Positions 9,327-18,069 of a DNA stretch of 64,000 nt are shown in pieces. Within the stretch, counting starts at the first letter, position 1, and every line of letters begins with the position of its first letter. The translations under genes and the position numbers were made by a program. The stretch comes from JAWXCM01 sp034408745 (GTDB taxonomy: Bacteria; Acidobacteriota; Terriglobia; Bryobacterales; Bryobacteraceae). The notes beneath the pieces were generated by a model that was given only the letters and a program-made list of their open reading frames with translations, had not been told where the DNA came from and did not search any database. Location: NCBI GenBank assembly GCA_034408745.1, contig JAWXCM010000400.1:1-64000 (forward strand), in the 5' to 3' direction.

Positions 9327-9776
9327 GTGCGCATCGCCACTGCAGCCGATCACGCCGGCTTCGAACTGAAAAACTCGCTCGTAGATTTAATCCGAAGCCT
9401 GGGCCACGAGGTAGTAGATCTCGGTGCCTGTACTTATGATGCACTGGACGACTATCCAGATTTCTCACAACGCATAGGAATTGCGATTCAAAAGGGCGAG
9501 GTCGACCGTGGAGTGCTAATCTGCGGCAGCGGTGTTGGCGCCTCGGTCGCGGTGAACAAGATCCGTGGCGTTCGTGCGGGCCTGTGCCACGACACCTACT
9601 CGGCGCATCAGGGCGTGGAGCATGACGACATGAACGTGCTGGTTCTCGGGTCCCGGATCATAGGCATTGAGGTGGCGCGGGAGCTGGTGAAAACCTACCT
9701 TGCCGCTACATTCTCCGGCGACGAGCGCCACAAGAGGCGCCTGCAAAAGGTGCTCGCCATGGAAGCCGCCGGCTGA
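9327..9776 (+). CDS. rpiB: Ribose 5-phosphate isomerase B
   Basis: It interconverts ribulose 5-phosphate and ribose 5-phosphate in the pentose phosphate pathway. The protein of 149 residues has the family start VRIATAADHAGFELK, the active-site Cys region GVLICGSGVGASVAVNKI and CHDTYSAHQGVEHDDMNVLVLG. The GTG at 9327 gives the length and N-terminus usual for RpiB; an upstream in-frame TTG at 9303 is less likely. Divergent from sdhC. Confidence 0.93.
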   Translation: MRIATAADHAGFELKNSLVDLIRSLGHEVVDLGACTYDALDDYPDFSQRIGIAIQKGEVDRGVLICGSGVGASVAVNKIRGVRAGLCHDTYSAHQGVEHDDMNVLVLGSRIIGIEVARELVKTYLAATFSGDERHKRRLQKVLAMEAAG

Positions 9777-9793
9777 ACCCTGGAGTCTACGGC

Positions 9794-10120
9794 ATGGCCG
9801 CCGACGTTCGAGCCGCTCTGGTAATCGCGTGGGTGGTGGTCTCAGCGGTGCTGATGACTGCGGTTCTGGCGCCGTACTTTGTGTCAGCCGACACGATCAA
9901 CTCCTGGATCCCGGTCTGCGAAGCGAAACTGCGCGGGTCGTCCTGCGTGCTTTGCGGAATGACCACTGCGTATCTGCGGCTTGCGGCCTTTGATTTTCAG
10001 GGTGCTCTTGAAGCCAACCCCTACTCGCTGCTACTGTGGCTGGGGTCGATTCTGAACTTCGCGGCGGCGAAGGCGTATATTCTGTTCAGACTGGTGCGAC
10101 GCGCCGGTCATGGAGGCTGA
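9794..10120 (+). CDS. DUF2752 small membrane protein
   Basis: The 108-residue protein has two or three hydrophobic segments and the pattern CVLCGMTTAYLRLAAFDFQGALEANP. This is the Cys-x-x-Cys-Gly-x-Thr signature followed by the 'G..A.a.NP' stretch that defines DUF2752. The function of the family is unknown. It overlaps the next small membrane gene by 11 bp and probably forms an operon with it. Confidence 0.75.
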   Translation: MAADVRAALVIAWVVVSAVLMTAVLAPYFVSADTINSWIPVCEAKLRGSSCVLCGMTTAYLRLAAFDFQGALEANPYSLLLWLGSILNFAAAKAYILFRLVRRAGHGG

Positions 10121-10376
10121 TTCGTCTATGCAGATGCTTGCGCTGGTTTGGGGAATACTCGCGATCTTTGGTTTCGCGATCGCTTTCATTCCCTGTCTGG
10201 GATCGCTGAACTGGATCAACATACCGTTTGCCCTGGTCGGCACGGTGATTAGTCTGCTGGCCCGGAACACCGCATCGCCGAATTCGAGCGGCGTGGCGAC
10301 CACGGCACTGATCCTGAATCTCATCGCCGTTGTTATTGGATTCCTCCGACTGAAAGCCGGATTATTCCTTTTTTAG
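10110..10376 (+). CDS. Small membrane protein of unknown function
   Basis: An 88-residue protein (83 if the ATG at 10128 is used) made of two hydrophobic segments separated by a short polar loop. It resembles DUF4190-like small membrane proteins in layout, but no diagnostic motif allows a firm family call. It overlaps the DUF2752 gene and ends 2 bp before the sulfatase start, so the three are probably co-transcribed. Confidence 0.6.
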   Translation: MEADSSMQMLALVWGILAIFGFAIAFIPCLGSLNWINIPFALVGTVISLLARNTASPNSSGVATTALILNLIAVVIGFLRLKAGLFLF

Positions 10377-10378
10377 CC

Positions 10379-11881
10379 ATGCTGAACAGACGTGAATTCT
10401 CCGCGGTGGCCGGCGCAGTCGCGGCCGCCCCGCTTATCGGCCAGACCAGCCGGAAGCCGAATTTCATTTTCATTCTGGCCGACGATCACGCCGGGTACGT
10501 GATGGGGTGCGACGGCAATCGCAAGGCGGATACGCCGAACCTGGACAAGCTGGCGACACAGGGCACCAGGTTCGCGGCGCACTACTGCAACTCGCCCGTG
10601 TGCACGCCGTCCCGCCAGTCGTTCTTTACGGGCCAGATGCCGCACGCAGCGGGCGTGACGGTGCTGACCACGCCGCTCGATGCGCAGAAACCGACCATCG
10701 CCAAACACCTGAAGCAGGCGGGATACTCCACCGCCGTATTCGGCAAGATGCACTTCAACCGGGCCGCTGAGACTGGACTGCACGGCTTCGACGTCATGAT
10801 GACGGAGGGTGAGATCGCCCGGGCCTGGCAGAAGGCCGGGGGCAAGCCGGTGGAGGCGTCGGTGGCAACGAAGAAGCTGCCGTGGCAGCCCTTCAAGACG
10901 CCTGCCGAAGAGTGGCTGAACGCCGGGAACCTGCCCTACCCGCGCAACGAAGAGGGCATGCGCAGCGGGTTCCTGATGTCGCAGGTGGAGCAGTACCTGG
11001 AACAAAACAAAGCCAAACAGTTCGGCCTTTGGGTCAGCTTCCAGGAGCCACACTCTCCGTTCGACTTCCCCGCCGACTACCGGAAGTTCACGGCTAAGGA
11101 CTTCGACGCTCCGCGGGTCGGGCCCGAGGATGCCTGGCAAATTCCCACCATTTTCCGCGACCTCGGCAATGAGCAGAAGAGTGGGATTGCGGCGGCGTAT
11201 TACAACTCGGCGCGATATCTGGACAAGAACATTGGCCGCGTGCTGGCACTGCTGGACAAGCACGGGCTGTCGGACAACACGTTTGTTGTGTACATGGCCG
11301 ATCACGGGTATTCGCTCGGACAGCACGGGCGGTTCGAAAAGCACTGCGGCTACGATCCCGCCATGCGTGTTCCATTGATCATGCGCTGGCCGGGCCGCAT
11401 TCGCCAGGGTACGGTTACCGACTTTACCGAGTCCGTCGATGTGCCGCACACCATCCTCGACATGCTGGGCGCGCCGGAACTGCCGGTCCGGCATGGGTCT
11501 TCGCTCCGGCCGTATCTGGAATCGGGTAAAAAGGCCGGCGCGCGCGATCATATTTTCTCGGAATACCTGGAAAATGAAGAAGCCTTTGTGCGGACCGGGT
11601 CGCACAAATTCATCTTCTGCTCTGGCCGGCGGAAGCGCACTGACGGCTATCTGACGGACAATCCCACCCCAGGCCGCTATATCCGGCTCTACGACCTGAA
11701 GACCGATCCGGGCGAGTTCACCGACGTCGCGGCGAAGAACCCCGCCGTGGTGGCGCAGATGAAGGGTCTGATGCTGGACCGGTTCCGCAAGACGCATCCC
11801 GACGCCGCGCAGGAGCCGAAATCCGCGGGTGTCGACGAGGCCATTGAATTCTATCTGCGTCCCCGCGACGCGAAGGCATAA
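10379..11881 (+). CDS. Exported sulfatase (formylglycine-dependent)
   Basis: A type I sulfatase of the alkaline phosphatase superfamily. It starts with a Tat-like leader (RREF, then a hydrophobic Ala-rich stretch to about residue 22). Metal ligands are seen in LADDH (residues 34-37), and the modification motif C-T-P-S-R at 75-79 is the site converted to formylglycine. YMADHGYSLGQHG supplies the second metal-binding cluster. The probable substrate is a sulfated sugar or polysaccharide outside the cytoplasm. The next gene, a DUF1080 protein, starts 5 bp later, a pairing typical of planctomycete and acidobacterial glycan-use loci. The specificity cannot be read. Confidence 0.9.
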   Translation: MLNRREFSAVAGAVAAAPLIGQTSRKPNFIFILADDHAGYVMGCDGNRKADTPNLDKLATQGTRFAAHYCNSPVCTPSRQSFFTGQMPHAAGVTVLTTPLDAQKPTIAKHLKQAGYSTAVFGKMHFNRAAETGLHGFDVMMTEGEIARAWQKAGGKPVEASVATKKLPWQPFKTPAEEWLNAGNLPYPRNEEGMRSGFLMSQVEQYLEQNKAKQFGLWVSFQEPHSPFDFPADYRKFTAKDFDAPRVGPEDAWQIPTIFRDLGNEQKSGIAAAYYNSARYLDKNIGRVLALLDKHGLSDNTFVVYMADHGYSLGQHGRFEKHCGYDPAMRVPLIMRWPGRIRQGTVTDFTESVDVPHTILDMLGAPELPVRHGSSLRPYLESGKKAGARDHIFSEYLENEEAFVRTGSHKFIFCSGRRKRTDGYLTDNPTPGRYIRLYDLKTDPGEFTDVAAKNPAVVAQMKGLMLDRFRKTHPDAAQEPKSAGVDEAIEFYLRPRDAKA

Positions 11882-11885
11882 GCAC

Positions 11886-12635
11886 ATGGACAGACGATCG
11901 TTTCTCTCTCTGGCGGCCGCCGCGGCGCCTTTCGCACTGGCGGCCGACGCGCCGTGGAAGACCGGAAAAGGCTGGAAGCAACTGCTCAACGGGAAGGACC
12001 TGACGGGCTGGAAGGGCGTCGATACGGAGAGCGTAAAGGGCCAGAACGAGTGGATCACCGCGCGGTCGGTGCGCATTGATTCGGCGGTCGCAAAGACGCT
12101 GAGCTACGAAGCAGGCCTCGGCGGGATCATTCTAAATTCGTCCAAAGGCAAGACCGTAAACCTTGCCACGGCCGAGACGTTCGGCGACTGCGAACTGCAT
12201 GTGGAATTCTTACTGACGCCGGGTTCGAATTCCGGAATATATCTGCAGGGATTGTACGAGATTCAGCTCTTCGACAGCTTCAACGCGAAGGAACTGAAAA
12301 CGTCGGACTGCGGCGCGATCTATCATCGCTGGATCGATGGCAAGCCGGTGGGTGGCTCGCTGCCAAAGGTGAATGCGAGCCTGCCTCCGGGGCAGTGGCA
12401 GTCGATTCACGCCTGGTTCCAGGCTCCGGTCTTCCATGCTGTCGGTAAGAAGGCCGACAACGCGAAGTTCACCAAAGTGCTGTTGAACGGGAAACTGGTG
12501 CAGGAGCACGTGACGGTGGAAGGCGGAACGCGTTCCCATATGCCGGTCGCCGAAGCGGCGAAGAATCCGCTGATGCTGCAGGGCGATCATGGACCTGTCG
12601 CGTTCCGCAATATCTACATTCGGCCTACGGCTTAG
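11886..12635 (+). CDS. Exported DUF1080 (3-keto-disaccharide hydrolase-like) protein
   Basis: A leader DRRSFLSLAAAAAPFALAAD precedes one concanavalin-like domain. Diagnostic segments are WKQLLNGKDLTGWKG near the start, ELHVEFLLTPGSNSGIYLQG in the middle and GDHGPVAFRNIYIRP at the end. This family includes 3-keto-glycoside hydrolases and lectin-like proteins; the catalytic role of this member is inferred, not shown. The ATG at 11886 is preferred over an earlier start because the leader begins there. The last 11 bp overlap the convergent gene 12625-13200. Confidence 0.88.
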   Translation: MDRRSFLSLAAAAAPFALAADAPWKTGKGWKQLLNGKDLTGWKGVDTESVKGQNEWITARSVRIDSAVAKTLSYEAGLGGIILNSSKGKTVNLATAETFGDCELHVEFLLTPGSNSGIYLQGLYEIQLFDSFNAKELKTSDCGAIYHRWIDGKPVGGSLPKVNASLPPGQWQSIHAWFQAPVFHAVGKKADNAKFTKVLLNGKLVQEHVTVEGGTRSHMPVAEAAKNPLMLQGDHGPVAFRNIYIRPTA

Positions 12636-13200
12636 GCTTCGGCGGGCTGATCATGACGTGCGCGCCGGCGGTACCGGGCGACATCAACCATGGAGCGCTC
12701 TCCGACGATTTAGTCGACAGACCCGTGGATTCGGGCGTTGCGTACGGCACGTAGATCACCCAGCGCAGGTAGGAGTCCTTCACTGCTTTGGTCGCCGGGT
12801 CGAAACCCGTGCCCGTCAGCACATAGAGTGTGCGGGGATCCTTCGGCATCGACAGCTTGCCGTCCTTGATCTCCTGGAAACGCGTGTCGTTGCGCTTTGC
12901 TCCGGTCACCTTCTGCGACAGCAGTTCGCGCCCGCGCCCCATGAACGGCTCCAGATCCTTGTGATAGCAGGCCACGTTGAACGCGGGCTTCGTGTAGTCG
13001 CTGGCGAGGCAGACCATCTCATTGCGGCCTTCCCGAATGGTGACCTGTTTGCCCGAAGGTTCGTAGCCGATTACGGTTGCGCCTTCACGCAGTTCCGCCG
13101 GAGCGGCGAGTACGGCGCCGGCGATTTGAATGTCTTTGGACGGGACATCGGCCGCGATGCAGAGCAAGGCGCCGGCGAGGATGGACAGGACGGTTTTCAT
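12625..13200 (-). CDS. Exported protein of unknown function
   Basis: The 191-residue protein has a clear signal peptide (MKTVLSILAGALLCIAAD). The mature part contains YEPSGKQVTIREGRNEMVCL and a patch with WVIYVPYATPESTGL, and it ends in a proline/lysine tail. There is no CxxCH motif, so it is not a c-type cytochrome. No family is recognised with confidence. It converges on the DUF1080 gene with an 11-bp overlap. Confidence 0.7.
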   Translation of the reverse strand: MKTVLSILAGALLCIAADVPSKDIQIAGAVLAAPAELREGATVIGYEPSGKQVTIREGRNEMVCLASDYTKPAFNVACYHKDLEPFMGRGRELLSQKVTGAKRNDTRFQEIKDGKLSMPKDPRTLYVLTGTGFDPATKAVKDSYLRWVIYVPYATPESTGLSTKSSESAPWLMSPGTAGAHVMISPPKPKP

Positions 13201-13244
13201 GACACCGCCTAAGATATCACTCCGTCAGGCGCGGGCGGCGGGGG

Positions 13245-13550
13245 TCACGTGGGGGCACGCGGCCGCGCGGTCCGTTTTCGGTCGCTTAGCAGCTTCAGTA
13301 ACAACCCGACGGACCGGTGTTCCTCCATCGGGTGGCGGAGCGGAAGTTCCAAATGCACGACGTAGCGATTTCGCCGGCCCACCCGTTCGGAACTGATGTA
13401 GCCGTCCGACTCCAAATCCGCCACAATCCGCTGCGCTGCCCTTTCGGTGATTCCGACCTTTGCCGCCATGTCGCGGAGCCGGGTCTCGGGGTCATTTACG
13501 ATGCACAGCAAAATGTGTGCGTGATTGGTCAAGAAAGTCCACTGCTCCAT
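13245..13550 (-). CDS. Winged-helix transcriptional regulator (MarR/ArsR-like)
   Basis: About 101 residues, starting MEQWTFLTNHAHILLCI. The order is helix, then LRDMAAKVGITERAAQRIVADLESDGY (helix-turn-helix), then the wing VGRRNRYVVHL, which is the usual single-domain winged-helix pattern. A second ATG at 13571 would add seven residues. The ATG at 13550 fits the expected transcription start of a promoter at 13560-13589. The gene is divergent from the ABC/HlyD/TolC operon and is a natural candidate to control it and itself, perhaps through the palindrome at 13561-13573. Confidence 0.8.
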   Translation of the reverse strand: MEQWTFLTNHAHILLCIVNDPETRLRDMAAKVGITERAAQRIVADLESDGYISSERVGRRNRYVVHLELPLRHPMEEHRSVGLLLKLLSDRKRTARPRAPT

Positions 13551-13559
13551 AGAAGCTCT

Positions 13560-13589
13560 ATTATGTGACATAAAAGACGCGACTTGCAA
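13560..13589 (-). promoter_or_regulatory. Predicted promoter of the regulator gene
   Basis: On the minus strand a TTGCAA -35 (13589-13584), an 18-bp spacer and a CATAAT -10 (13565-13560) place the start of transcription near 13553, only a few bases before the ATG at 13550. The transcript would be leaderless or nearly so, which agrees with the lack of a ribosome binding site. Prediction by eye. Confidence 0.45.
13561..13573. promoter_or_regulatory. 13-bp perfect palindrome, candidate operator
   Basis: TTATGTGACATAA is a perfect inverted repeat (six bases each side of a central G). It covers most of the -10 hexamer of the regulator promoter and lies 10 bp beyond the regulator start codon. Placement suits an autoregulatory operator for the winged-helix protein. 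That link is inferred. Confidence 0.5.
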
Positions 13590-13613
13590 GACCCGATTCA
13601 AATATCGTATATT
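13584..13613 (+). promoter_or_regulatory. Predicted promoter of the ABC exporter operon
   Basis: The same self-complementary TTGCAA (13584-13589) is followed by an 18-bp spacer and TATATT (13608-13613). Transcription should begin near 13620, at the GTG start of the ABC gene at 13621, which also lacks a ribosome binding site. The -10 is embedded in an AATAT/ATATT inverted repeat. Prediction by eye. Confidence 0.5.
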
Positions 13614-13620
13614 GTAATTC

Positions 13621-15312
13621 GTGAATCACCATGCCAGCACAGATGCCGTGCCCGTTTTGGCGCGTACCCTTTCACTCATCCGCGCCGAGCGCAGCAGCTT
13701 CGCGGTTGCGGTTGTCTATTCGGTAGCGATCGGGCTGTTGTCGCTGGTGCTTCCGGTGACGATACAGTCGCTGGTCAACACTGTCGCGTTTGGTTCCGTA
13801 ATACAGCCAATCGTGGTGCTCACCATCCTGGTGACGGCAGCGCTGACTGCTTCGGGAACCTTGACAGTGCTGCGCGGCATCACGCTTGAGCTGATGCAGC
13901 GGCGGATTTTCGTTCGCCAGGCGTCGGAGACCCTCGACAGCCTGATGCGGTTCCGGGTGGGAGCCATGGACCAGTTGCACGCTCCGGAGCTGGTCAACCG
14001 CTTTCTGGACGTCACCACTGTGCAGAAGAGCGCGACCATCCTGGTGGTAGACGGGCTGACGGTGCTGATGCAGACGCTGGCCGGCGTCACGCTGCTGGGC
14101 GCGTATCACCCTTATTTGCTGGTGTTCGACATCGTTCTGGTCGCGGCGATTGCACTGATCCTGTTCGCGCTGGGGAGGAACGCGGTGCGAACCAGCATTG
14201 CCGAATCGCACGCCAAGTACGGGCTTGTCGCCTGGCTGCAGGAGGTAGCGACGCACAGCGTTGGACTGCGCTCCGCGGCGGGCTCGCGTATGACGTCGGA
14301 GCGGACGAACGAACTGGTTGTGGCGTGGTTGCAAAACCGCGGTCTGCACTTCAGCATCGAGCTGCGGCAGATGATCGGCACTCAGGTGCTGCAAGTTGTC
14401 GCGTTGTCGGGCCTTCTCGGAATGGGTGGTTATCTGGTAATTTCCGGCGAACTCACGCTGGGCCAACTCGTCGCGGCTGAACTGGTAGTGAGCGTGGCAG
14501 TGGGCAGCTTCGCTAAATTCGGCAAGTCGCTGGAAACGTTCTATGACCTTCAGGCGGCGCTCGACAAACTGGAACATGTCACCGGGCTGCCGGTGGAGCG
14601 TCTGGACGGCGAATCGGCCCCGAACCTGCTGGGTCCGGCGGGCCTGCGAGTTCAGGGTCTGACGTTTGGCTACGCTTCGGACCAGCCGGTGATTCGCAAC
14701 GTGACATTCGAACTCAGCCCCGGCGTCAAAATCGCTGTTCACGGCCGTGGCGCGGCTGGAAAGAGCACGCTGCTGGATCTCATCTTCGCCTTACGCGAGC
14801 CCGACAGTGGGCGCATCGAGTTGGACGGGATCGATTTGAGGCATCTGCGTCTGGACTCGCTCCGCGAGCAGGTGATGCTTGTGCGCGGCACCGAAATCTT
14901 TCCCGGCACGGTGTTCGAGAACGTCACAATGGGAGTGGGAGCAACGGCGGACGAGGTACGTCTGGCACTCAGCTCCGCCGGTGTCCTGAACGCGGTGAAC
15001 GCGCTGCCTCGCGGATTGCAAACCGACCTCACGTCGAGCGGACGGCCGCTGGCGCCGAGTCAGGCTCTCCGTCTGACGATTGCGCGCGCGATGCTCCGCA
15101 AACCGAGGCTGCTGCTGATTGACGAAGCGCTGGACAGCATTGAGGATCTGTCTGCGGACGGACCGATTGTGCGGACACTATTCGCCCCGGACGCGCCGTG
15201 GACCCTGCTTGTGGCAACGGAACGGCCGGACTTGTGGCCGAGGTGCGGACAGGTATTCACCATGCACGGCGGAGCTGTACAACGCGGTTCGGGGCAGACG
15301 GCGACTTCCTGA
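13621..15312 (+). CDS. ABC exporter, fused membrane and ATPase domains, with atypical ATPase motifs
   Basis: A 563-residue half-transporter of the HlyB/type I secretion class without a peptidase domain. Five to six membrane segments fill residues 25-285, and the ATPase domain follows from about 340. Walker A (HGRGAAGKST, near 375-383) and Walker B with its Glu (LLLIDEALD, near 497) are intact. However, the Q-loop reads VRGTEIF with no Gln, the signature is LAPSQ instead of LSGGQ, and the switch His is absent (VATERPDL). Degenerate signatures occur in a subfamily of such exporters. The GTG start coincides with the predicted transcription start. First gene of a three-gene export operon. Confidence 0.85.
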   Translation: MNHHASTDAVPVLARTLSLIRAERSSFAVAVVYSVAIGLLSLVLPVTIQSLVNTVAFGSVIQPIVVLTILVTAALTASGTLTVLRGITLELMQRRIFVRQASETLDSLMRFRVGAMDQLHAPELVNRFLDVTTVQKSATILVVDGLTVLMQTLAGVTLLGAYHPYLLVFDIVLVAAIALILFALGRNAVRTSIAESHAKYGLVAWLQEVATHSVGLRSAAGSRMTSERTNELVVAWLQNRGLHFSIELRQMIGTQVLQVVALSGLLGMGGYLVISGELTLGQLVAAELVVSVAVGSFAKFGKSLETFYDLQAALDKLEHVTGLPVERLDGESAPNLLGPAGLRVQGLTFGYASDQPVIRNVTFELSPGVKIAVHGRGAAGKSTLLDLIFALREPDSGRIELDGIDLRHLRLDSLREQVMLVRGTEIFPGTVFENVTMGVGATADEVRLALSSAGVLNAVNALPRGLQTDLTSSGRPLAPSQALRLTIARAMLRKPRLLLIDEALDSIEDLSADGPIVRTLFAPDAPWTLLVATERPDLWPRCGQVFTMHGGAVQRGSGQTATS

Positions 15313-15325
15313 ACAGGGTCTGAAC

Positions 15326-16669
15326 ATGTTATTAGAAAACGTGAAGCATAACTACGCGAGGCCTGTCGAGACGCGGCGCATTCATGCGCTGCCTGCGCTG
15401 AACACGATTGGGCCGCAAACATCCTGGCCGAACATCACAGCGGTGCTGGTCCTGATCGCACTTGCGGCGACCGTGGCACTGGGGTTTGCACCATGGCAGC
15501 AGAGCCTTTTCGGCACTGGTAATGTGGTTGCACTGAGGCCGATGGAACGTCAGCAGAGCATTGACGCTCCGGTGGATGGGCGGATTGTGAAATGGCATGT
15601 GACGGAGGGAAGCCGGGTGAAAGCGGGCGATCCGCTTGCGGAACTGGCAGATCTCGACCCGAACCTCCCCTCGCGAATCGCGGCTGAGCGTACTTCGGCG
15701 CTTGAGCGGATCCGTGCTGTTGGCGACCGGCAGCAGCATCTGGACGAACGGGTAACGGAACTGGAGCAATCGCTGAAGAACGAGATCTCGGCTGCCGAGT
15801 TCCGGGTTCAGCAGGCGCAGGACCGCATCCGCGCCGCCGATCAGAGCCTGGATGCAGCGGTGGTGAAGAACACGGTAGCGACTCAGAACCTGGACCGCCA
15901 CCGCGTGCTGTTTCCAAAGGGACTGGTTTCGAGGCGCCAGCTGGAAGTAGCTGAGGGCGACAAGAACACGGCAGAGGCTGAGCTGAAGCGCTCCCGGGCG
16001 CAGCGCGACGAAACACAGAGCTTCCTGCGCACGGTGGAAGCGGAGCGGGCACGGACCATCAACACCGGGAATGCGCTGATCCGGGATGCGCGGGCGTCGC
16101 GAGAATCGGCACTGAGTGACCGCGCGCTGGCGACACAGGCGCTGCAGCCGATTGAGGTGCGCCTCAGCCGTCAGTCTACACAGATCGTCTACGCTCCCGT
16201 GGACGGGGCGATATTCCGGATCAAGGTCCAGCCCGGCGGTTCGGTGGTGAAGGGCGGTGACGAGATTGCGTCTATCGTTCCCGATGTCAGCAGCACAGTT
16301 GTCGAGCTCTGGGTGCTGGGCAACGACATGCCGCTGATCTCGGCGGGACGAAAGGTGCGGCTCCAGTTCGAGGGCTGGCCGGCGGTGCAGTTTGTGGGCT
16401 GGCCATCGGTGGCAAGAGGCACGTACGGAGGGGTTGTTCGGATGGTTGATCCGACCGACGACGGCAAGGGCAAGTTTCGCGTGCTGGTGTCGCCCGATCC
16501 TGAGGATTTCGGATGGCCCAACGTAAGCTACCTTCGTCAGGGCGTCCGCACCAGGGGATGGGTGCTGCTGAACACGGTGACGGTTGGCCAGGAAGTGTGG
16601 CGGCAGATCAACGGCTTCCCACCGATAGTCGGAGCGATGGCTGACGGTCAGAAGAAGGAATCGAAATGA
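15326..16669 (+). CDS. HlyD-family periplasmic adaptor (membrane fusion protein)
   Basis: The 447-residue protein has one N-terminal membrane segment (about 36-56), a split biotinyl-lipoyl domain (RQQSIDAPVDGRIVKWHV, then IVYAPVDGAIFRIKVQPGG), and between them a long heptad-rich coiled coil (about residues 120-290). A beta-barrel domain follows. Such adaptors connect an inner-membrane ABC exporter to a TolC channel. The frame opens much further upstream, but the ATG at 15326, 13 bp after the ABC stop, starts the conserved protein. Its stop overlaps the tolC-like start (ATGA). Confidence 0.92.
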   Translation: MLLENVKHNYARPVETRRIHALPALNTIGPQTSWPNITAVLVLIALAATVALGFAPWQQSLFGTGNVVALRPMERQQSIDAPVDGRIVKWHVTEGSRVKAGDPLAELADLDPNLPSRIAAERTSALERIRAVGDRQQHLDERVTELEQSLKNEISAAEFRVQQAQDRIRAADQSLDAAVVKNTVATQNLDRHRVLFPKGLVSRRQLEVAEGDKNTAEAELKRSRAQRDETQSFLRTVEAERARTINTGNALIRDARASRESALSDRALATQALQPIEVRLSRQSTQIVYAPVDGAIFRIKVQPGGSVVKGGDEIASIVPDVSSTVVELWVLGNDMPLISAGRKVRLQFEGWPAVQFVGWPSVARGTYGGVVRMVDPTDDGKGKFRVLVSPDPEDFGWPNVSYLRQGVRTRGWVLLNTVTVGQEVWRQINGFPPIVGAMADGQKKESK

Positions 16670-18054
16670 GGCATTTGTTTTCGGCGATGCTGATTGCCGC
16701 GAGCCTTCATGCACAAACGCCGGCCATTCATGTGGAAGACATCGTGGAATCTGTCCGCCAGCGTTACCCGTTGCTGCTGGCCGCTATGGCCGACCGCGAC
16801 ATCGCACAGGCGGATGTGCTGACGGCGGAAGGGCAGTTCGATCTGACGTTACGCAGCCGTCTGGATACCGATTCCATCGGCTTTTATGAGAACCGCCGTT
16901 TCGATTCCTGGGTAGAGCAGCCGCTGTCTTTTCAGGGCATGTCGTTCTACAGCGGCTATCGTCTGGGTGACGGAGCTTTCGCCCCGTATGACGGCAAGCT
17001 GGCAACGCGTTCGCTGGGCGAAATTCGTTCCGGCTTCCGGTTGCCGCTGTTGCGTGACCGCGAGATTGACAGCCGCCGCGGTGAACTGAGCAAGGCCAAA
17101 ATCGGGCGGAAGATTGCGGACCTTTCCGTGGATCAGCAGAGGCTTGTGGTATTACAGACGGCGGTCTCGCGGTACTGGTCATGGGTGGCGCTGGGGCGCA
17201 GGCTTGGCATCACTCGCGAGGTGTTGCAGGTTGCTGAGGCTCGGCAGAAGCTGCTGGAGGACGGCGTCCGCGAGGGCCAGTTGCCACGGATTGAGGCCAT
17301 CGACAATCAGCGTGCGATCCTGCAGCGCCGTTCGGCGGCCGTGGAGGCGGAGCGCGGGTTTCAGCAGAGTTCCATCGAGCTGTCGTTGTTCTACCGCAAT
17401 TCCAGCGGCTCGCCGGTTGTCCCGACCATGGAACAACTGCCTGGGCGGTTTCCCAACAGCGTAGCCGACCCTCCGCCGGATATTGAGGCCGACATAAAGA
17501 CGGCTCTGCAGCGGCGCCCTGAGATCGGGAGGCTGGAGGCGCTTGCCGATCAGAACGAGGTGGACGTGCGGCTGGCGCGCAACGGGACCAAACCAGCCGT
17601 GAGCGTGGTGGCCGGCTTTGTAAGTGAGAGCGGCGACGGCGTGTCAGTCCGTCGCGGCCCACAGGAGTTCAAGGCCGGACTGTCGTTCGATCTGCCGCTG
17701 CAAAATCGCTCGGCGCGAGGCAAACTGGCTGCCGTCCAGGCCAGGGCTCGGCAGGTGGGGATTCGGCTTAACTTCCTTCGCGATCAGACGGCGGCTGAAG
17801 TTAAGGATGCGGCCAGCGCTGTGGCGGCGGCGCAGGAGCGGCTCCGGCTGCTCGGCGACGAGGTGGGGGTGAGCCGGGAACTGGAGGAAGCGGAACGGAC
17901 TCGATTTGATGTTGGCGATGGCACGCTGTTTATGCTCAACCTCCGTGAACAGGCCACGATGGATGCTGCTGTTCGCGAGGCGCTGGCGAACGCGGATTAT
18001 CAGCGCGCCCTCGCGAGTTACGAGTACGCCACCGGAGCTTTGCTGAATCGGTAA
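16666..18054 (+). CDS. TolC-family outer-membrane efflux protein
   Basis: A signal peptide (MRHLFSAMLIAASLHAQ) is followed by two repeated helical-hairpin regions typical of TolC, with GFRLPLLRDREID and GLSFDLPLQNRSARG as the paired strand/loop segments and a C-terminus ending YEYATGALLNR. 462 residues, a normal length. It forms the outer-membrane exit of the exporter encoded by the two genes upstream, with which it overlaps by ATGA. Its 3' end abuts the truncated cytochrome pseudogene on the other strand. Confidence 0.92.
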   Translation: MRHLFSAMLIAASLHAQTPAIHVEDIVESVRQRYPLLLAAMADRDIAQADVLTAEGQFDLTLRSRLDTDSIGFYENRRFDSWVEQPLSFQGMSFYSGYRLGDGAFAPYDGKLATRSLGEIRSGFRLPLLRDREIDSRRGELSKAKIGRKIADLSVDQQRLVVLQTAVSRYWSWVALGRRLGITREVLQVAEARQKLLEDGVREGQLPRIEAIDNQRAILQRRSAAVEAERGFQQSSIELSLFYRNSSGSPVVPTMEQLPGRFPNSVADPPPDIEADIKTALQRRPEIGRLEALADQNEVDVRLARNGTKPAVSVVAGFVSESGDGVSVRRGPQEFKAGLSFDLPLQNRSARGKLAAVQARARQVGIRLNFLRDQTAAEVKDAASAVAAAQERLRLLGDEVGVSRELEEAERTRFDVGDGTLFMLNLREQATMDAAVREALANADYQRALASYEYATGALLNR

Positions 18055-18069
18055 TTCCAGCCGATGTAC

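Noticed and set aside
10373..12076. 567-codon frame on the minus strand
   Set aside because: Antisense to the sulfatase and DUF1080 genes; no recognisable motif.
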